A stretch of 45,440 nucleotides of DNA from Bacillota bacterium (lineage in GTDB: Bacteria > Bacillota > Sulfobacillia > JACIYH01): positions 1 to 45,440 of the forward strand of contig JBFLXJ010000022.1 of assembly GCA_040757085.1 (NCBI GenBank). Reading direction: 5' to 3'. This document shows, piece by piece, positions 26,111-34,392 of this stretch. Position numbers and translations under genes: made by a program. Numbering within the stretch: position 1 is the first letter of the stretch; every line of letters begins with the position of its first letter. The notes beneath the pieces were generated by a model. The model was given only the letters and a program-made list of their open reading frames with translations. It searched no databases and had not been told where the DNA came from.

Positions 26111-26731
26111 TTGTACTTTCAGACGGCGGGATCTGACAACACGGAGCGTACCGTTTCCCTGTGTCTGGATCGGGCCCAGGAGCTGGACATCCGTCACGTG
26201 GTGGTGGCCTCAACCCAGGGTGTGACCGCTCGGGAGTTCATAACCCAGGCCAGGCAGCGCGGCCTGCAGATTTACCATGCGGTCGCGGGATCGGATGCGT
26301 CCGCCGTTCCCCAGGGCATGTTGAACCTGGTCGTGGTTACCCACCAGGTAGGGTTCCGGGAGCCGGGCGTCGATGAGATGCCGCCGGAGGTGCGGCGCAG
26401 CCTGGTGGCCGAAGGCGTGCGCGTGCTGACCACCACCCATCTTTTTTCAGGGGTGGACCGCGCCATCACGAAAGAATTCGGTGGCCTGTATCCGGGCCAG
26501 GTGGTGGCGCACGCTCTGTACATGTTTTCCCAGGGGGTGAAGGTGGCCGTGGAGGTGGCGGTCATGGCCCTGGATGCGGGGCTCATCCCTTACGGCCAGG
26601 AGGTCATCAGCGTGGGGGGCTCTGGCCGGGGTGCCGACAGCGCCCTGGTCGTGCTGCCTGCCTATTCCCGCACCTTCTTCGAAACCAAGATCCTCGAACT
26701 CATTTGCAAACCCCGCGACCCCGGCGACTAA
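26111..26731 (+). CDS. Pyruvate kinase alpha/beta (C-terminal) domain-containing protein
   Basis: A 206-residue stand-alone protein resembling the regulatory C-terminal domain of pyruvate kinase, without the catalytic barrel. The fold is visible as HVVVASTQGVTAREFITQA and, at the end, QEVISVGGSGRGADSALVVLP. Such proteins are common in archaea and anaerobic Bacillota and their role is unknown. TTG 26111 is preceded by GGAGGTGCG and directly follows the glcF stop, so it belongs to the same operon. It may link hydroxy-acid oxidation to the pyruvate pool, but this is only inferred from position. Confidence 0.8.
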   Translation: MYFQTAGSDNTERTVSLCLDRAQELDIRHVVVASTQGVTAREFITQARQRGLQIYHAVAGSDASAVPQGMLNLVVVTHQVGFREPGVDEMPPEVRRSLVAEGVRVLTTTHLFSGVDRAITKEFGGLYPGQVVAHALYMFSQGVKVAVEVAVMALDAGLIPYGQEVISVGGSGRGADSALVVLPAYSRTFFETKILELICKPRDPGD

Positions 26732-26746
26732 TCCCGGGTGGCGACG

Positions 26747-27808
26747 TCAGCGGGGGCGTTCGACGACCCGGATCACCAGGCGGTTGGGCAGGCAGATGGC
26801 GGCCTGCCCCGGTCTTTCGATCCAGCCGGTGTGAGAGCAGATGCCGCGCGGGCAGAATTCTTCGGGGATGGGAAGGATGCGTGCCCGGCCACCGCGCACC
26901 TCAATGGTGGCATGATAGCCTCCCGCACCGGGCAGTTCCACCTGCAGGTACCGGGGAGGTGCGTCCCTGATCAGGGGGATGCGGGCTACCTCCTGGTTGT
27001 ACAGTTCCACCACCAGATCCCGCTGGTCCCCGGCTGCCACGTACTGTGCCCCCCAGGCCAGACCCAGCGCAAGCAGTACTGCGCAAGCAGTCACCCACTT
27101 CCAGGCGGGGTGCGGGCGGACCGTCCTCCCGGGCGGGACGCCCGTGCTGCCACGGGCGGGGGCCCCAGTGGCGCGGCGGGGGCAGGTGGGGGCCACGGCA
27201 GTGGAGCGAGTGAGGGCGGTGATGGCGGGGCGGGCCAGGTTGCCGGTGATCCATCCTGCCAGCAGGCCCAGCACCACCAGAGAGGGGACGTAGGGCAGGA
27301 TTCCCACGCCGATGACCAGGCAGGCCACCAGGACCTGGGTGAGGTTGTGGACCAGCCCTCCCACGGTGCTGGTGGTGACGGGGGAAGTCCGGAGCAGTGC
27401 GCGTACGAGGCCCATGACCAGTGCACTCGAGGTGGCCCCGGCCAGGCTCATGGCAAAGCCCAGGCCCAGGAACTTGCCTGCCAGCAGGGAACCGAGAAGC
27501 GAACGCAGGGCGGCAACGGCCACTGCGTCGGCGGGTCCCAGGGTGTACAGGGCCACGGTCGCCACCAGGTTGGCCAGGCCTAACCGGGCTCCCGGTACCG
27601 GCATGGGAGGGAAGAATCCTTCCACGTAATGCAGGCACGTGGCCAGGGAGGCGAGCACGGCGAGTTGCGCCATGCGCCGGGCCGGCAGGCTGGCCAGCCG
27701 CGGGACGGTGCGGGCTCCCCGGTCGCCGAGCGGTGAGTGCGGGCGGGCAGGTTGCGCCGCCCGCGGAGTGCAATGGCACGTGCGATGCGGGGTGCTGCTA
27801 CTTTCCAT
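26747..27808 (-). CDS. Gx transporter family / NusG domain II fusion protein
   Basis: A 353-residue protein made of two parts that are usually separate neighbours of rnf genes. The N-terminal hydrophobic part (about 45-200) is the Gx-transporter (heptaprenyl-diphosphate synthase component I-like) family: ATCLHYVEGFFPPMPVPGAR, RLGLANLVATVALYTLG and GSLLAGKFLGLGFAMSLAGA. After an Ala/Pro linker and one membrane helix (about 232-252), the C-terminal part is a NusG domain II with CPRGICSHTGWI and AAICLPNRLVIRVV. ATG 27808 follows GGGAGGAGCC and overlaps the apbE end by 11 bases. Function unknown. Location suggests a role in flavin or Rnf maturation or transport. Confidence 0.82.
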   Translation of the reverse strand: MESSSTPHRTCHCTPRAAQPARPHSPLGDRGARTVPRLASLPARRMAQLAVLASLATCLHYVEGFFPPMPVPGARLGLANLVATVALYTLGPADAVAVAALRSLLGSLLAGKFLGLGFAMSLAGATSSALVMGLVRALLRTSPVTTSTVGGLVHNLTQVLVACLVIGVGILPYVPSLVVLGLLAGWITGNLARPAITALTRSTAVAPTCPRRATGAPARGSTGVPPGRTVRPHPAWKWVTACAVLLALGLAWGAQYVAAGDQRDLVVELYNQEVARIPLIRDAPPRYLQVELPGAGGYHATIEVRGGRARILPIPEEFCPRGICSHTGWIERPGQAAICLPNRLVIRVVERPR

Positions 27809-28823
27809 GGGGTGGCTCCTCCCATGGGAGGCCGGGAGTGCGGTGGAGCCGACCCTGGTCGTCCACCAGGAGGGCGGCCGTCCCCGGCAGTCGGGCCAGC
27901 AGGGCCGAGGCACGGTCGGGGCCCAGCACGAAGCAGGCGGTGGCCAGGGCATCGGCAAACCCGGCGGACTGGTGCACCACGGTGGCGCTCTGGCAGGCCC
28001 GCGCCGGGTAGCCAGTGCGGGGGTCCAGGATGTGGTGATAGCGCCTGCCGCCTTCATCGAAGAACCGCTGGTAGTCACCGGAGGTGTCCACGGCCATGTC
28101 ACGCACCGGGATGATGCCCAGCACCCCTTGCGGATCGCGGGGATGCTGCACGGCTACCCGCCAGGGCCGGTTTCCGGGGGCGCTGCCCAGGGCGTAGACG
28201 CTTCCCCCGGCCACGATCAACGCCTGCCTGATTCCGTGCTGCTGCAGTATGCTCCGGGCGCGATCCACCGCGTATCCCTTGGCGATGGCCCCCAGGTCAA
28301 GGGCCATCCCGGGCAGGGGCAGCTCCACCGTCCCCGAGGTGCGGTCCAGCTTCACCCGGCGGTAGTCCACCAGGGCGCGGGCCTTCTCGATCTCGGCGGG
28401 TGCGGGCACATGGGGATGAACGCCGAAACCCCAGACCCGCACCAGAGGACCGACGGTGGGGTCGAACGCACCATCGGTGAGGGCTGCCATCTCGAGGGCG
28501 TCGCTGATGATGTCCAGAGTTTCGGGGCTGGCGGGCACGGGACCCTGCCCGGCGGAACGGTTGATGCGGGCCAGCTCGCTGGCGTCGTCGTACGGATTCC
28601 ACATCCTGTCCAGGCGGGAAATGGCGTCGAACGCTGCCCCGACTGCCTCTTTGGCCCCCGGTCCGTACGCCTCAATGCGCACCACGGTGTCCATGAGCAG
28701 GCGCGATTCCTCATAGGGCGGGCGAGCGGTGCATCCCACCAGGCTGGTCGCAACGAAGAAGAGGAGCAGGACCGCAAGCTGTGCCGCGTGGCTGCGGGCA
28801 AAAGGACACCGTATTGTCTGAAT
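27798..28823 (-). CDS. apbE: FAD:protein FMN transferase ApbE
   Basis: A roughly 341-residue flavin transferase that attaches FMN to a Thr of RnfG and RnfD type proteins. A lipoprotein signal, AVLLLFFVATSLVGC, puts it outside the membrane. Family landmarks are MDTVVRIEAYG, DRMWNPYDDASELARIN, GAFDPTVGPLVRVWGFG, LDLGAIAKGYAVD and SGDYQRFFDEGGRRYHHILD. No ATG, GTG or TTG stands in frame at the expected place. An ATT at 28823 is the best placed codon, and the frame stays open to 28997, inside rnfB. A rare start or a small sequence error is likely. It acts on the rnf products encoded just upstream. Confidence 0.85.
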   Translation of the reverse strand: MQTIRCPFARSHAAQLAVLLLFFVATSLVGCTARPPYEESRLLMDTVVRIEAYGPGAKEAVGAAFDAISRLDRMWNPYDDASELARINRSAGQGPVPASPETLDIISDALEMAALTDGAFDPTVGPLVRVWGFGVHPHVPAPAEIEKARALVDYRRVKLDRTSGTVELPLPGMALDLGAIAKGYAVDRARSILQQHGIRQALIVAGGSVYALGSAPGNRPWRVAVQHPRDPQGVLGIIPVRDMAVDTSGDYQRFFDEGGRRYHHILDPRTGYPARACQSATVVHQSAGFADALATACFVLGPDRASALLARLPGTAALLVDDQGRLHRTPGLPWEEPPHGK

Positions 28824-28875
28824 GCGACCGTGAGAAAGCGGGCGAGGGCGGGAGTGCGGCGGGCGAGGGTGCGCT

Positions 28876-29700
28876 TTAAGAGGCTGCAGCGGTGGATGCC
28901 TCCCGCTTCTGTTCGGGCTCCACGACGATGGTGTGGGCAGGGCACTTTTCGGCGCAGGCCCCGCAGTTTGTGCAGAGGGCATAGTCGATCTCGGCACAGT
29001 TGTCTCTGACCTTGATGGCGCCGGTGGGGCATACCCGTTCGCAGGCCCGGCAGGCGATGCACCCCACCTGGCAGATCTTGCGGACCACCGGCCCGCGGTC
29101 GCGGTTCCGGCAGAGGACGTGCACCCGTGCCGACTGCGGCACCAGGGCTATACACTTGTGGGGGCAGGCTGCCACGCACTTGCCGCACCCCGTGCACCTG
29201 TCCTTTTCCACCACCGGCAACCCGTCGGGACCCATAAAGATGGCGTCAAAAGGGCATGCCCGCACGCAGGTACCCAGGCCCAGGCATGCCCACGCACATG
29301 CCTTGTGCCCGCCGCCGGCTGCGGCTGCCGCTGCCCGGCAGTCGGGGATGCCCTGGTAAGCGTAGCGGTCCTGGCAGTGAGGCCCTCCCCCGCAGAACAC
29401 CCGCGCTACCTGGCGCTCGCGGGCAGTGTCGGCCTCCACGCCCATGATGGCGGCTACCAGCGCTGCCACCCGTGCCCCGCCCACCGGGCAGGCGTCGACC
29501 GGTGCCTTGCCGGCCGCGATGGCGGCGGCCAGGCCGCTGCAGCCGGGGTGGCCACATCCCCCGCAGTTGGCTCCCGGCAAGGTGGCGGCGATGGCCTCGG
29601 CCCGCTCGTCCACCTGCACGGCGAAACGGCGGGCGGCGTACGCCAGCAGGCCTCCGAAAAAGGCCCCCGATATGGCCATTACCAGGATTGCTTCCAGCAA
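28876..29700 (-). CDS. rnfB: Rnf complex subunit RnfB
   Basis: A 274-residue iron-sulfur subunit that takes electrons from reduced ferredoxin. One N-terminal membrane helix (1-25) comes first. The Fer4/RnfB motif GANCGGCGHPGCSGLAAAI follows. Several ferredoxin-type clusters come next: CLGLGTCVRACPFDAIF, CTGCGKCVAACPHKCI, CIACRACERVCPTGAI and CTNCGACAEKCPAHTI. TTG 29700 follows AAGAAGGTGA. It comes after rnfA, in the C-D-G-E-A-B order typical of Clostridium and Acetobacterium. Confidence 0.94.
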   Translation of the reverse strand: MLEAILVMAISGAFFGGLLAYAARRFAVQVDERAEAIAATLPGANCGGCGHPGCSGLAAAIAAGKAPVDACPVGGARVAALVAAIMGVEADTARERQVARVFCGGGPHCQDRYAYQGIPDCRAAAAAAGGGHKACAWACLGLGTCVRACPFDAIFMGPDGLPVVEKDRCTGCGKCVAACPHKCIALVPQSARVHVLCRNRDRGPVVRKICQVGCIACRACERVCPTGAIKVRDNCAEIDYALCTNCGACAEKCPAHTIVVEPEQKREASTAAAS

Positions 29701-29715
29701 GCGTTCACCTTCTTT

Positions 29716-30306
29716 CTAGCGGAGAAAGAGGTCCTTGAACAGGCCCTGGAATCCGAAGAACGAGATGGCCATCAGGCCAGCAGAGATGAAGGCGATGGGA
29801 AAACCGCGCATGGCGGGGGGAATGTCGGCGAGGGCCAGGCGCTCCCGGATGCCGGCGAACAGCAGGATGGCCAGAGACCACCCCATGCCTCCGGCCAGGC
29901 CGTTGAGTACCGCCTCGACCAACCCGTACTGTTGCTGCACGCTGAGGAGGGCCACCCCCAGCACGGCGCAGTTGGTGGTGATAAGGGGCAGGTAGATGCC
30001 CAGGGCGGTGTACAGGTTGGGGGTGGTCTTGCGCAACACGGTCTCCACGAACTGCACCAGGGCGGCGATCACCAGGATGAAAGCGGCCGTCTGCAGGTAC
30101 TCCAGCTGCAGGGGCACCAGAACCAGATTCTGCACCAGCCAGGTGATGAAGGATGCCAGGGTCATGACGAAGATGACGGCCATGCTCATCCCTGTAGCGG
30201 TCTCCACCTGACGGGATACCCCGAAAAAGGGGCACAGGCCCAGGAAACGGGCCAGGACCAAGTTGTTGACCAGGATGCCGCCGATCAGGATGGCCAGGAA
30301 CTTCAT
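29716..30306 (-). CDS. rnfA: Rnf complex subunit RnfA
   Basis: A 196-residue integral membrane subunit with six predicted helices, paired with RnfE as an inverted pseudo-symmetric dimer that carries an iron-sulfur centre in the membrane. Conserved pieces are NNLVLARFLGLCPFFGV (membrane Cys25) and LPLITTNCAVLGVAL (second Cys), plus GIRERL near the end. The ATG at 30306 overlaps the rnfE stop by four bases. Confidence 0.95.
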   Translation of the reverse strand: MKFLAILIGGILVNNLVLARFLGLCPFFGVSRQVETATGMSMAVIFVMTLASFITWLVQNLVLVPLQLEYLQTAAFILVIAALVQFVETVLRKTTPNLYTALGIYLPLITTNCAVLGVALLSVQQQYGLVEAVLNGLAGGMGWSLAILLFAGIRERLALADIPPAMRGFPIAFISAGLMAISFFGFQGLFKDLFLR

Positions 30307-31037
30307 GCCTCACCACCCCCTTCCGTATCAGCAGCTTTTTGAGGGGTGGGCGCTGATTTGCCCCGGGCAGCCGCAGGTGTGCCAGCGGTGGCCGTGGGGC
30401 GATCAACCAGGCCGGCACGGCGTTTGCTGCGGGCCCGGCTGGCCCGGTAGCTTCCCAGGGCGTTGAATGCGCCCAGCAAGAGGCCCATGGTGAGGAACGC
30501 CCCCGGGGGGAGGATGAAGGAGAGGGCGGCCGGGTACCCCGGTCCCAGGTACAGGATGCGGTGGCCGAACAGGGTGAGGGCACCGGTGCCCAGCACCTCG
30601 CGGATTCCCCCGATGAGCATGAGGGCGCCCGTAAATCCCACTCCCATCCCCAGGCCGTCGGCGATGGAGTTCAGGAGGGGCTTGCGGGAGGCGAATGCCT
30701 CCGCTCGCCCCAAAATGATGCAGTTGACCACGATCAGGGGAATGAAAATCCCCAGGATCTGGTACATGGCCGGGATGAAGGCGTGCATGGTCATGTCCAC
30801 CAGGGTCACGAAGGTGGCGATCACCACGATGAAGCAGGGGATCCTGACCCGCGATGGGATTACCGGTGCCAGGAGCGAGATGATGGCGTTGGAGCAGGTG
30901 AGGACGAATATGACCGCCAGTCCCATCCACAGCCCGTTCTCCATGGCCGTGGTCACCGCCAGGGTGGGGCACAGCCCCAGGACCAGGCCGAAGACCGGGT
31001 TCTCCTTGATGATGCCGTTCCAGAAGTCGCGCAGCAC
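30303..31037 (-). CDS. rnfE: Rnf complex subunit RnfE
   Basis: A 244-residue six-helix membrane subunit homologous to RnfA. Diagnostic stretches are NPVFGLVLGLCPTLAVTTAM with a membrane Cys, IPLIVVNCIILGRAEAFA with the second Cys, and GGIREVLGTG. The last 45 or so residues form a hydrophilic Ala/Arg/Pro-rich tail beyond the usual end. It lies 12 bases after rnfG and overlaps rnfA. Confidence 0.95.
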   Translation of the reverse strand: MLRDFWNGIIKENPVFGLVLGLCPTLAVTTAMENGLWMGLAVIFVLTCSNAIISLLAPVIPSRVRIPCFIVVIATFVTLVDMTMHAFIPAMYQILGIFIPLIVVNCIILGRAEAFASRKPLLNSIADGLGMGVGFTGALMLIGGIREVLGTGALTLFGHRILYLGPGYPAALSFILPPGAFLTMGLLLGAFNALGSYRASRARSKRRAGLVDRPTATAGTPAAARGKSAPTPQKAADTEGGGEA

Positions 31038-31049
31038 GGGTATTTCCCC

Positions 31050-31592
31050 CTAGTGGCCCTTTTCGGCCAGCAGATCCAGGGCGGCCTGCACGCCGTCGAC
31101 CACCGCCCGGGAACTGATGGTGGCCCCCGATATGGTGTCCACGGCTAGCCGTCCCGCCTGGCCGGTGAACTGTCCCAGGAAGGCAGGTTCTTTCACCCGG
31201 GAACCCAGCCCCGGGGTTTCCCCCGGAGCAGACAGTACCTGGATCCCGGTGATCTTGCCGTCCCGTCCGATGCCCACCAGGCAGGTGATGGGTCCCCCGT
31301 ATCCTGTCGGGGCTACCACCACGACCGTCCCCACTGGATCGCTGCCGGACAGGCCTTCCCAAACTTCGTGCACCGCGCGGAACCGGGGGTTCCCCATGAG
31401 TTGGCGGTAACCCTCCGTGCGGTCTTCGAAGCGGTCTGCCCCCGGCAGGACCTGAGCCAGGGCTTGTTCCTTGGCCTGGCGCAGGGCCCGCTCGATGGCG
31501 GGAGCGGTCACACTGTGGGCGTACGCCAGAGCTCCCCCGCTGACTCCAGCGATGAGCATGACGACCACGGCGATGCGCACTATGTCCCGCAC
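31050..31592 (-). CDS. rnfG: Rnf complex subunit RnfG (covalent FMN)
   Basis: A 180-residue subunit with one N-terminal helix (about 5-27) and an FMN-binding domain outside the membrane. The flavinylation motif SGATISS lies in VDTISGATISSRAVVDGV near residue 160, where ApbE links FMN to the Thr. GLGSRVKEPAF and APTGYGGPITCLVGI are also family-like. GTG 31592 is chosen because GGAGGT lies seven bases upstream, four bases after the rnfD stop. Upstream in-frame codons lie inside rnfD. Confidence 0.92.
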   Translation of the reverse strand: MRDIVRIAVVVMLIAGVSGGALAYAHSVTAPAIERALRQAKEQALAQVLPGADRFEDRTEGYRQLMGNPRFRAVHEVWEGLSGSDPVGTVVVVAPTGYGGPITCLVGIGRDGKITGIQVLSAPGETPGLGSRVKEPAFLGQFTGQAGRLAVDTISGATISSRAVVDGVQAALDLLAEKGH

Positions 31593-31596
31593 GGCC

Positions 31597-32625
31597 CTAC
31601 CTCCCTTCCCGGGCCGGAGCATGGTGGGCGTGTCCGTGACCAGTTTGAGGTGGTCGAGCAGCCGGGGCCCTGGGTGGGCGGGCAGGGGCGCCGAACTGGC
31701 GGGGCACGGTGTAGCGGTCAATCAGGGGGGTGGCCAGGTTCATGAGCAGGATGGAGTACGATACCCCCTCCGGGTACCCGCCGTACACCCGGATCAGGAC
31801 GGTCAGGATGCCGCATCCCACGGCGAATATTACCCGGCCCCGGCGGGTAACCGGGGTGGTGACCCAGTCCGTGGCCATGAAGAAGGCGCCCAGTATGAGG
31901 CCCCCGGCCAGCAGGTGGTAGAGGGGGTCTCCCCCGAACAGGCCCCGTGGTCCCCCCAGGATCCACCCCAGGACGGCGGCCGTGCCCAGGTACCAGGCCG
32001 GGATCCTCCAGTCGATCACCCGACGCCAGACGAGGTACAGCCCACCCGCCAGCAGGGCCAGGGCCGACGTCTCCCCCAGGCAGCCGGGGACGGCACCGGC
32101 GAACAGGTCCCAATAGCTGGGCGCCGCCACGCCCGCCAGTTCCTGCCCCTTGGGGATGAGCAGGGGCAGGGGGGTGGCGGTGGTGCGGGCGTCGAAGGGG
32201 GTGACCCATGAGGTCATGGCTGCGGGCCAGGAGGCGAGCAGGAAAGCTCTCCCCGCCAGGGCGGGGTTAATGAAGTTGTGGCCCAGGCCGCCGAAGAGCT
32301 GCTTGGCCACGATGATGGCGAACGCCGATCCTACCACCGCCAGCCACCAGGGGGCGCGCGGCGGCAGGTTGTACGCCAGGAGGATCCCGGTGATCACTGC
32401 CGACCAGTCGTGCACGGAAACGGGTCGCCCGGTGATCTTCTGCCAGACGGCCTCGCAGGCTACGGCGGTGCCGGTGGACACGACCACGAGGAACACCGCG
32501 TAAGGACCGAAGAAATAGGCGGCGGCCGCGAGGGCCGGAAGCAGGGCAAATACCACCTGCCGCATGAGGAAGGGGACCGACTCGGGCGAAACCACGTGCG
32601 GCGAAGAACTGACCACCAGCTTCAT
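31597..32625 (-). CDS. rnfD: Rnf complex subunit RnfD (covalent FMN)
   Basis: A 342-residue multi-helix membrane subunit of the Rnf ion pump. Family stretches are LPPRAPWWLAVVGSAFAIIVAKQLFGGLGHNFINPA, written here as separate parts: LPPRAPWW, KQLFGGLGHNFINPALAGR, and VTPVTRRGRVIFAVGCG-like TTPVTRRGRVIFAVGCG. The FMN site is at DARTTATPL, where SGAT-like sequence is expected, so the motif is degenerate but keeps the Thr. ATG 32625 follows AGAGGAGGG. It overlaps the stop of a 26-codon ORF. A His/Ala-rich tail ends the protein. Confidence 0.93.
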   Translation of the reverse strand: MKLVVSSSPHVVSPESVPFLMRQVVFALLPALAAAAYFFGPYAVFLVVVSTGTAVACEAVWQKITGRPVSVHDWSAVITGILLAYNLPPRAPWWLAVVGSAFAIIVAKQLFGGLGHNFINPALAGRAFLLASWPAAMTSWVTPFDARTTATPLPLLIPKGQELAGVAAPSYWDLFAGAVPGCLGETSALALLAGGLYLVWRRVIDWRIPAWYLGTAAVLGWILGGPRGLFGGDPLYHLLAGGLILGAFFMATDWVTTPVTRRGRVIFAVGCGILTVLIRVYGGYPEGVSYSILLMNLATPLIDRYTVPRQFGAPARPPRAPAARPPQTGHGHAHHAPAREGR

Positions 32626-32705
32626 CAAACGACCCTCCTCTCTGCGGGCTTGGTGGTGTGGCCCCCGCCCAGGGGCTTCGTGACCTGGCCCACCTCCGGG
32701 TTCAT
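32625..32705 (-). CDS. Small ORF (26 aa) between rnfC and rnfD
   Basis: A short frame starts at ATG 32705, inside the rnfC stop (TCATGA), and stops at a TGA sharing bases with the rnfD ATG (TTGATG). It has its own strong ribosome site, GGAGGAGGG, eight bases ahead. The peptide (MNPEVGQVTKPLGGG, then HTTKPAERRVV) is hydrophilic, with no membrane segment. The start regions of this ORF and rnfD look alike (GAGGAGGG, then ATGAA), which suggests a duplication of the initiation region. It could be a real small protein, a leader that couples translation of rnfD to rnfC, or a neutral by-product. Confidence 0.45.
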   Translation of the reverse strand: MNPEVGQVTKPLGGGHTTKPAERRVV

Positions 32706-34018
32706 GAGGCGGCCCTCCTCCGGCGGGCGGCGATCTCCATCTTGGCCATCCTGATGGATTGCACCAGCGGCCGCCGGGCCGGGCATACCCAACTGCAGCA
32801 GCCGCACTCGATGCAGTCCATGGCGTGCAGGGTCTCGGTCTGATCGATCATCCCTGCCCGATAGTAGGCCTCCAGGTAGAGCGGGAGAAGGCGCATGGGA
32901 CAGCTTTCCACGCAACGGCCGCACCGCACGCAAGAAGTGGGCTCGGGGATGCGGTCCTCCGGCCCCAGCACCAGCACCCCGGAGGTGCCCTTGACCACGG
33001 GCGCGTCCAGGGTGTACTGGGCCACTCCCATCATGGGTCCCCCTGCCACCACCTTGAGGGGCTCGCCGTCGAACCCTCCGGCGGCTTCCACCAGGGCGGA
33101 AAAGGGCGTCCCGATGGGCACCCTCAGGTTGGCCGGCTCCTTCACCCTGCCTGTGACGGTGACCACCCGGCGCACCAGGGGCATGCCGGTGGCGAAAAGC
33201 TCACCCGCCGCGGCGGCGGTGCCCACGTTGGACACGATTACTCCCACGTGGAACGGCAGCCCCCCCGAAGGCACTTCCCGCCCCAGCAGGGCCTTGATGA
33301 GGTGCTTTTCCGACCCCTGGGGGTACTTGGTGTGGACCGCTTCCACGCTGACCCCTGGCATCCCCCTGGTGGCCCCGGCCATGGCCTCCAGGGCGTCGGG
33401 TTTGTTGTCCTCGATGGCTACGATGGCACGAGGCGCCCCGGCTGCCCTCATGAGGGCGCGCAAGCCGAGCACGATCTGCTCGGGGTTTTCCACCATCAGG
33501 CGATGGTCGGCGGTGAGAAACGGCTCGCACTCTGCCCCGTTCAGAATGTAAGTGTCGATGACGGTACCCTCCGGGGGCCGCACTTTCACCGCGGTGGGGA
33601 ATGCGGCTCCTCCCAGGCCCACCAGGCCACCTTCGCGGATGATTGCGGCGATTTTGGCCGGGTCCAGGTCGTCTGGATCGGGGTGGGGCTGGACGTCCAC
33701 GGTGGCGTCTGAGCCGTCCCACTCCACCACCACGGCGGGCACGTCCCGTCCCGCGGGATGGGGACGCGGTTCCACCGCCACCACTTTCCCGGGCAGGGAG
33801 GCGTGGACGGGAGCGGCTACGGGAGCCTCCGTGTCCCCCAGTTTCTGCCCCAGCAGGACGGTGTCTCCCTTCTGAACCAGAGGATGGCATGGTGCCCCGG
33901 TGTGCTGGTGTAGCGGGATCACCGCTTGCGGGGGTGGGGGCAGGTCGCGGATGGGAGTGTGGGCCGTGAGTTTCTGGTAGGCGGGGTGGATCCCGCCCGT
34001 AAACGTTCTGGCTGTCAC
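32702..34018 (-). CDS. rnfC: Rnf complex subunit RnfC
   Basis: A 438-residue peripheral subunit that binds NADH and FMN and carries two 4Fe-4S clusters. The N-terminal part has FTGGIHPAYQKLTA and LHQHTGAPCHPLVQKGDTV. The Rossmann/FMN part has GLVGLGGAAFPTAVK and NGAECEPFLTADHRLM. An SLBB domain follows, and then CVRCGRCVESCPMRL and CIECGCCSWVCPARRP. GTG 34018 is chosen because CAGGAGGGA lies just upstream. It overlaps the rseC-like stop by three bases (GTGA). Confidence 0.94.
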   Translation of the reverse strand: MTARTFTGGIHPAYQKLTAHTPIRDLPPPPQAVIPLHQHTGAPCHPLVQKGDTVLLGQKLGDTEAPVAAPVHASLPGKVVAVEPRPHPAGRDVPAVVVEWDGSDATVDVQPHPDPDDLDPAKIAAIIREGGLVGLGGAAFPTAVKVRPPEGTVIDTYILNGAECEPFLTADHRLMVENPEQIVLGLRALMRAAGAPRAIVAIEDNKPDALEAMAGATRGMPGVSVEAVHTKYPQGSEKHLIKALLGREVPSGGLPFHVGVIVSNVGTAAAAGELFATGMPLVRRVVTVTGRVKEPANLRVPIGTPFSALVEAAGGFDGEPLKVVAGGPMMGVAQYTLDAPVVKGTSGVLVLGPEDRIPEPTSCVRCGRCVESCPMRLLPLYLEAYYRAGMIDQTETLHAMDCIECGCCSWVCPARRPLVQSIRMAKMEIAARRRRAAS

Positions 34019-34392
34019 TGCGTCCCTCCTGTATGCGGGCAAATGGCAACGATGACCGGCCGGGCGAACCGCAGCAGCTTGCGGTCCAGCAGGTGAAGGA
34101 CGACGTAGGCACCTGCCAGCCCGGCCAGACCCCCTGCGGCTCCCCCGGCGAGGATGCCAACCAGCAGCCCGGCCAGGGGCACGCCGAAGGATAGCAGGGC
34201 GGCCAGGAGGAAGGTGCGCTCCGAAAACTCGATCAGCACCTGCTGCCCTTGCCGGGCCCCCACCAGGTCAACTGCCCGGACCATGTGCGGCCGTGCGCCG
34301 GAGTGGCACATCCCGCAATGGCGACACGTGGTCGAGCGGGTAATCATCACCGTGGCCAGGGGCCCGGGTTCCAGCACTACTGCCGATTGCAC
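34015..34392 (-). CDS. RseC/SoxR-reducing-system family protein
   Basis: A 125-residue membrane protein with the RseC pattern: an N-terminal soluble stretch with the Cys motif TCRHCGMCHSG (about 22-32), then two helices (about 60-82 and 86-105). In enterobacteria RseC sits with the Rsx (Rnf-like) complex that reduces SoxR. Here it heads the rnf operon, which is common in anaerobic Bacillota. GTG 34392 follows GGGGGGAAAC. A redox-linked helper role is inferred. Confidence 0.85.
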   Translation of the reverse strand: MQSAVVLEPGPLATVMITRSTTCRHCGMCHSGARPHMVRAVDLVGARQGQQVLIEFSERTFLLAALLSFGVPLAGLLVGILAGGAAGGLAGLAGAYVVLHLLDRKLLRFARPVIVAICPHTGGTQ

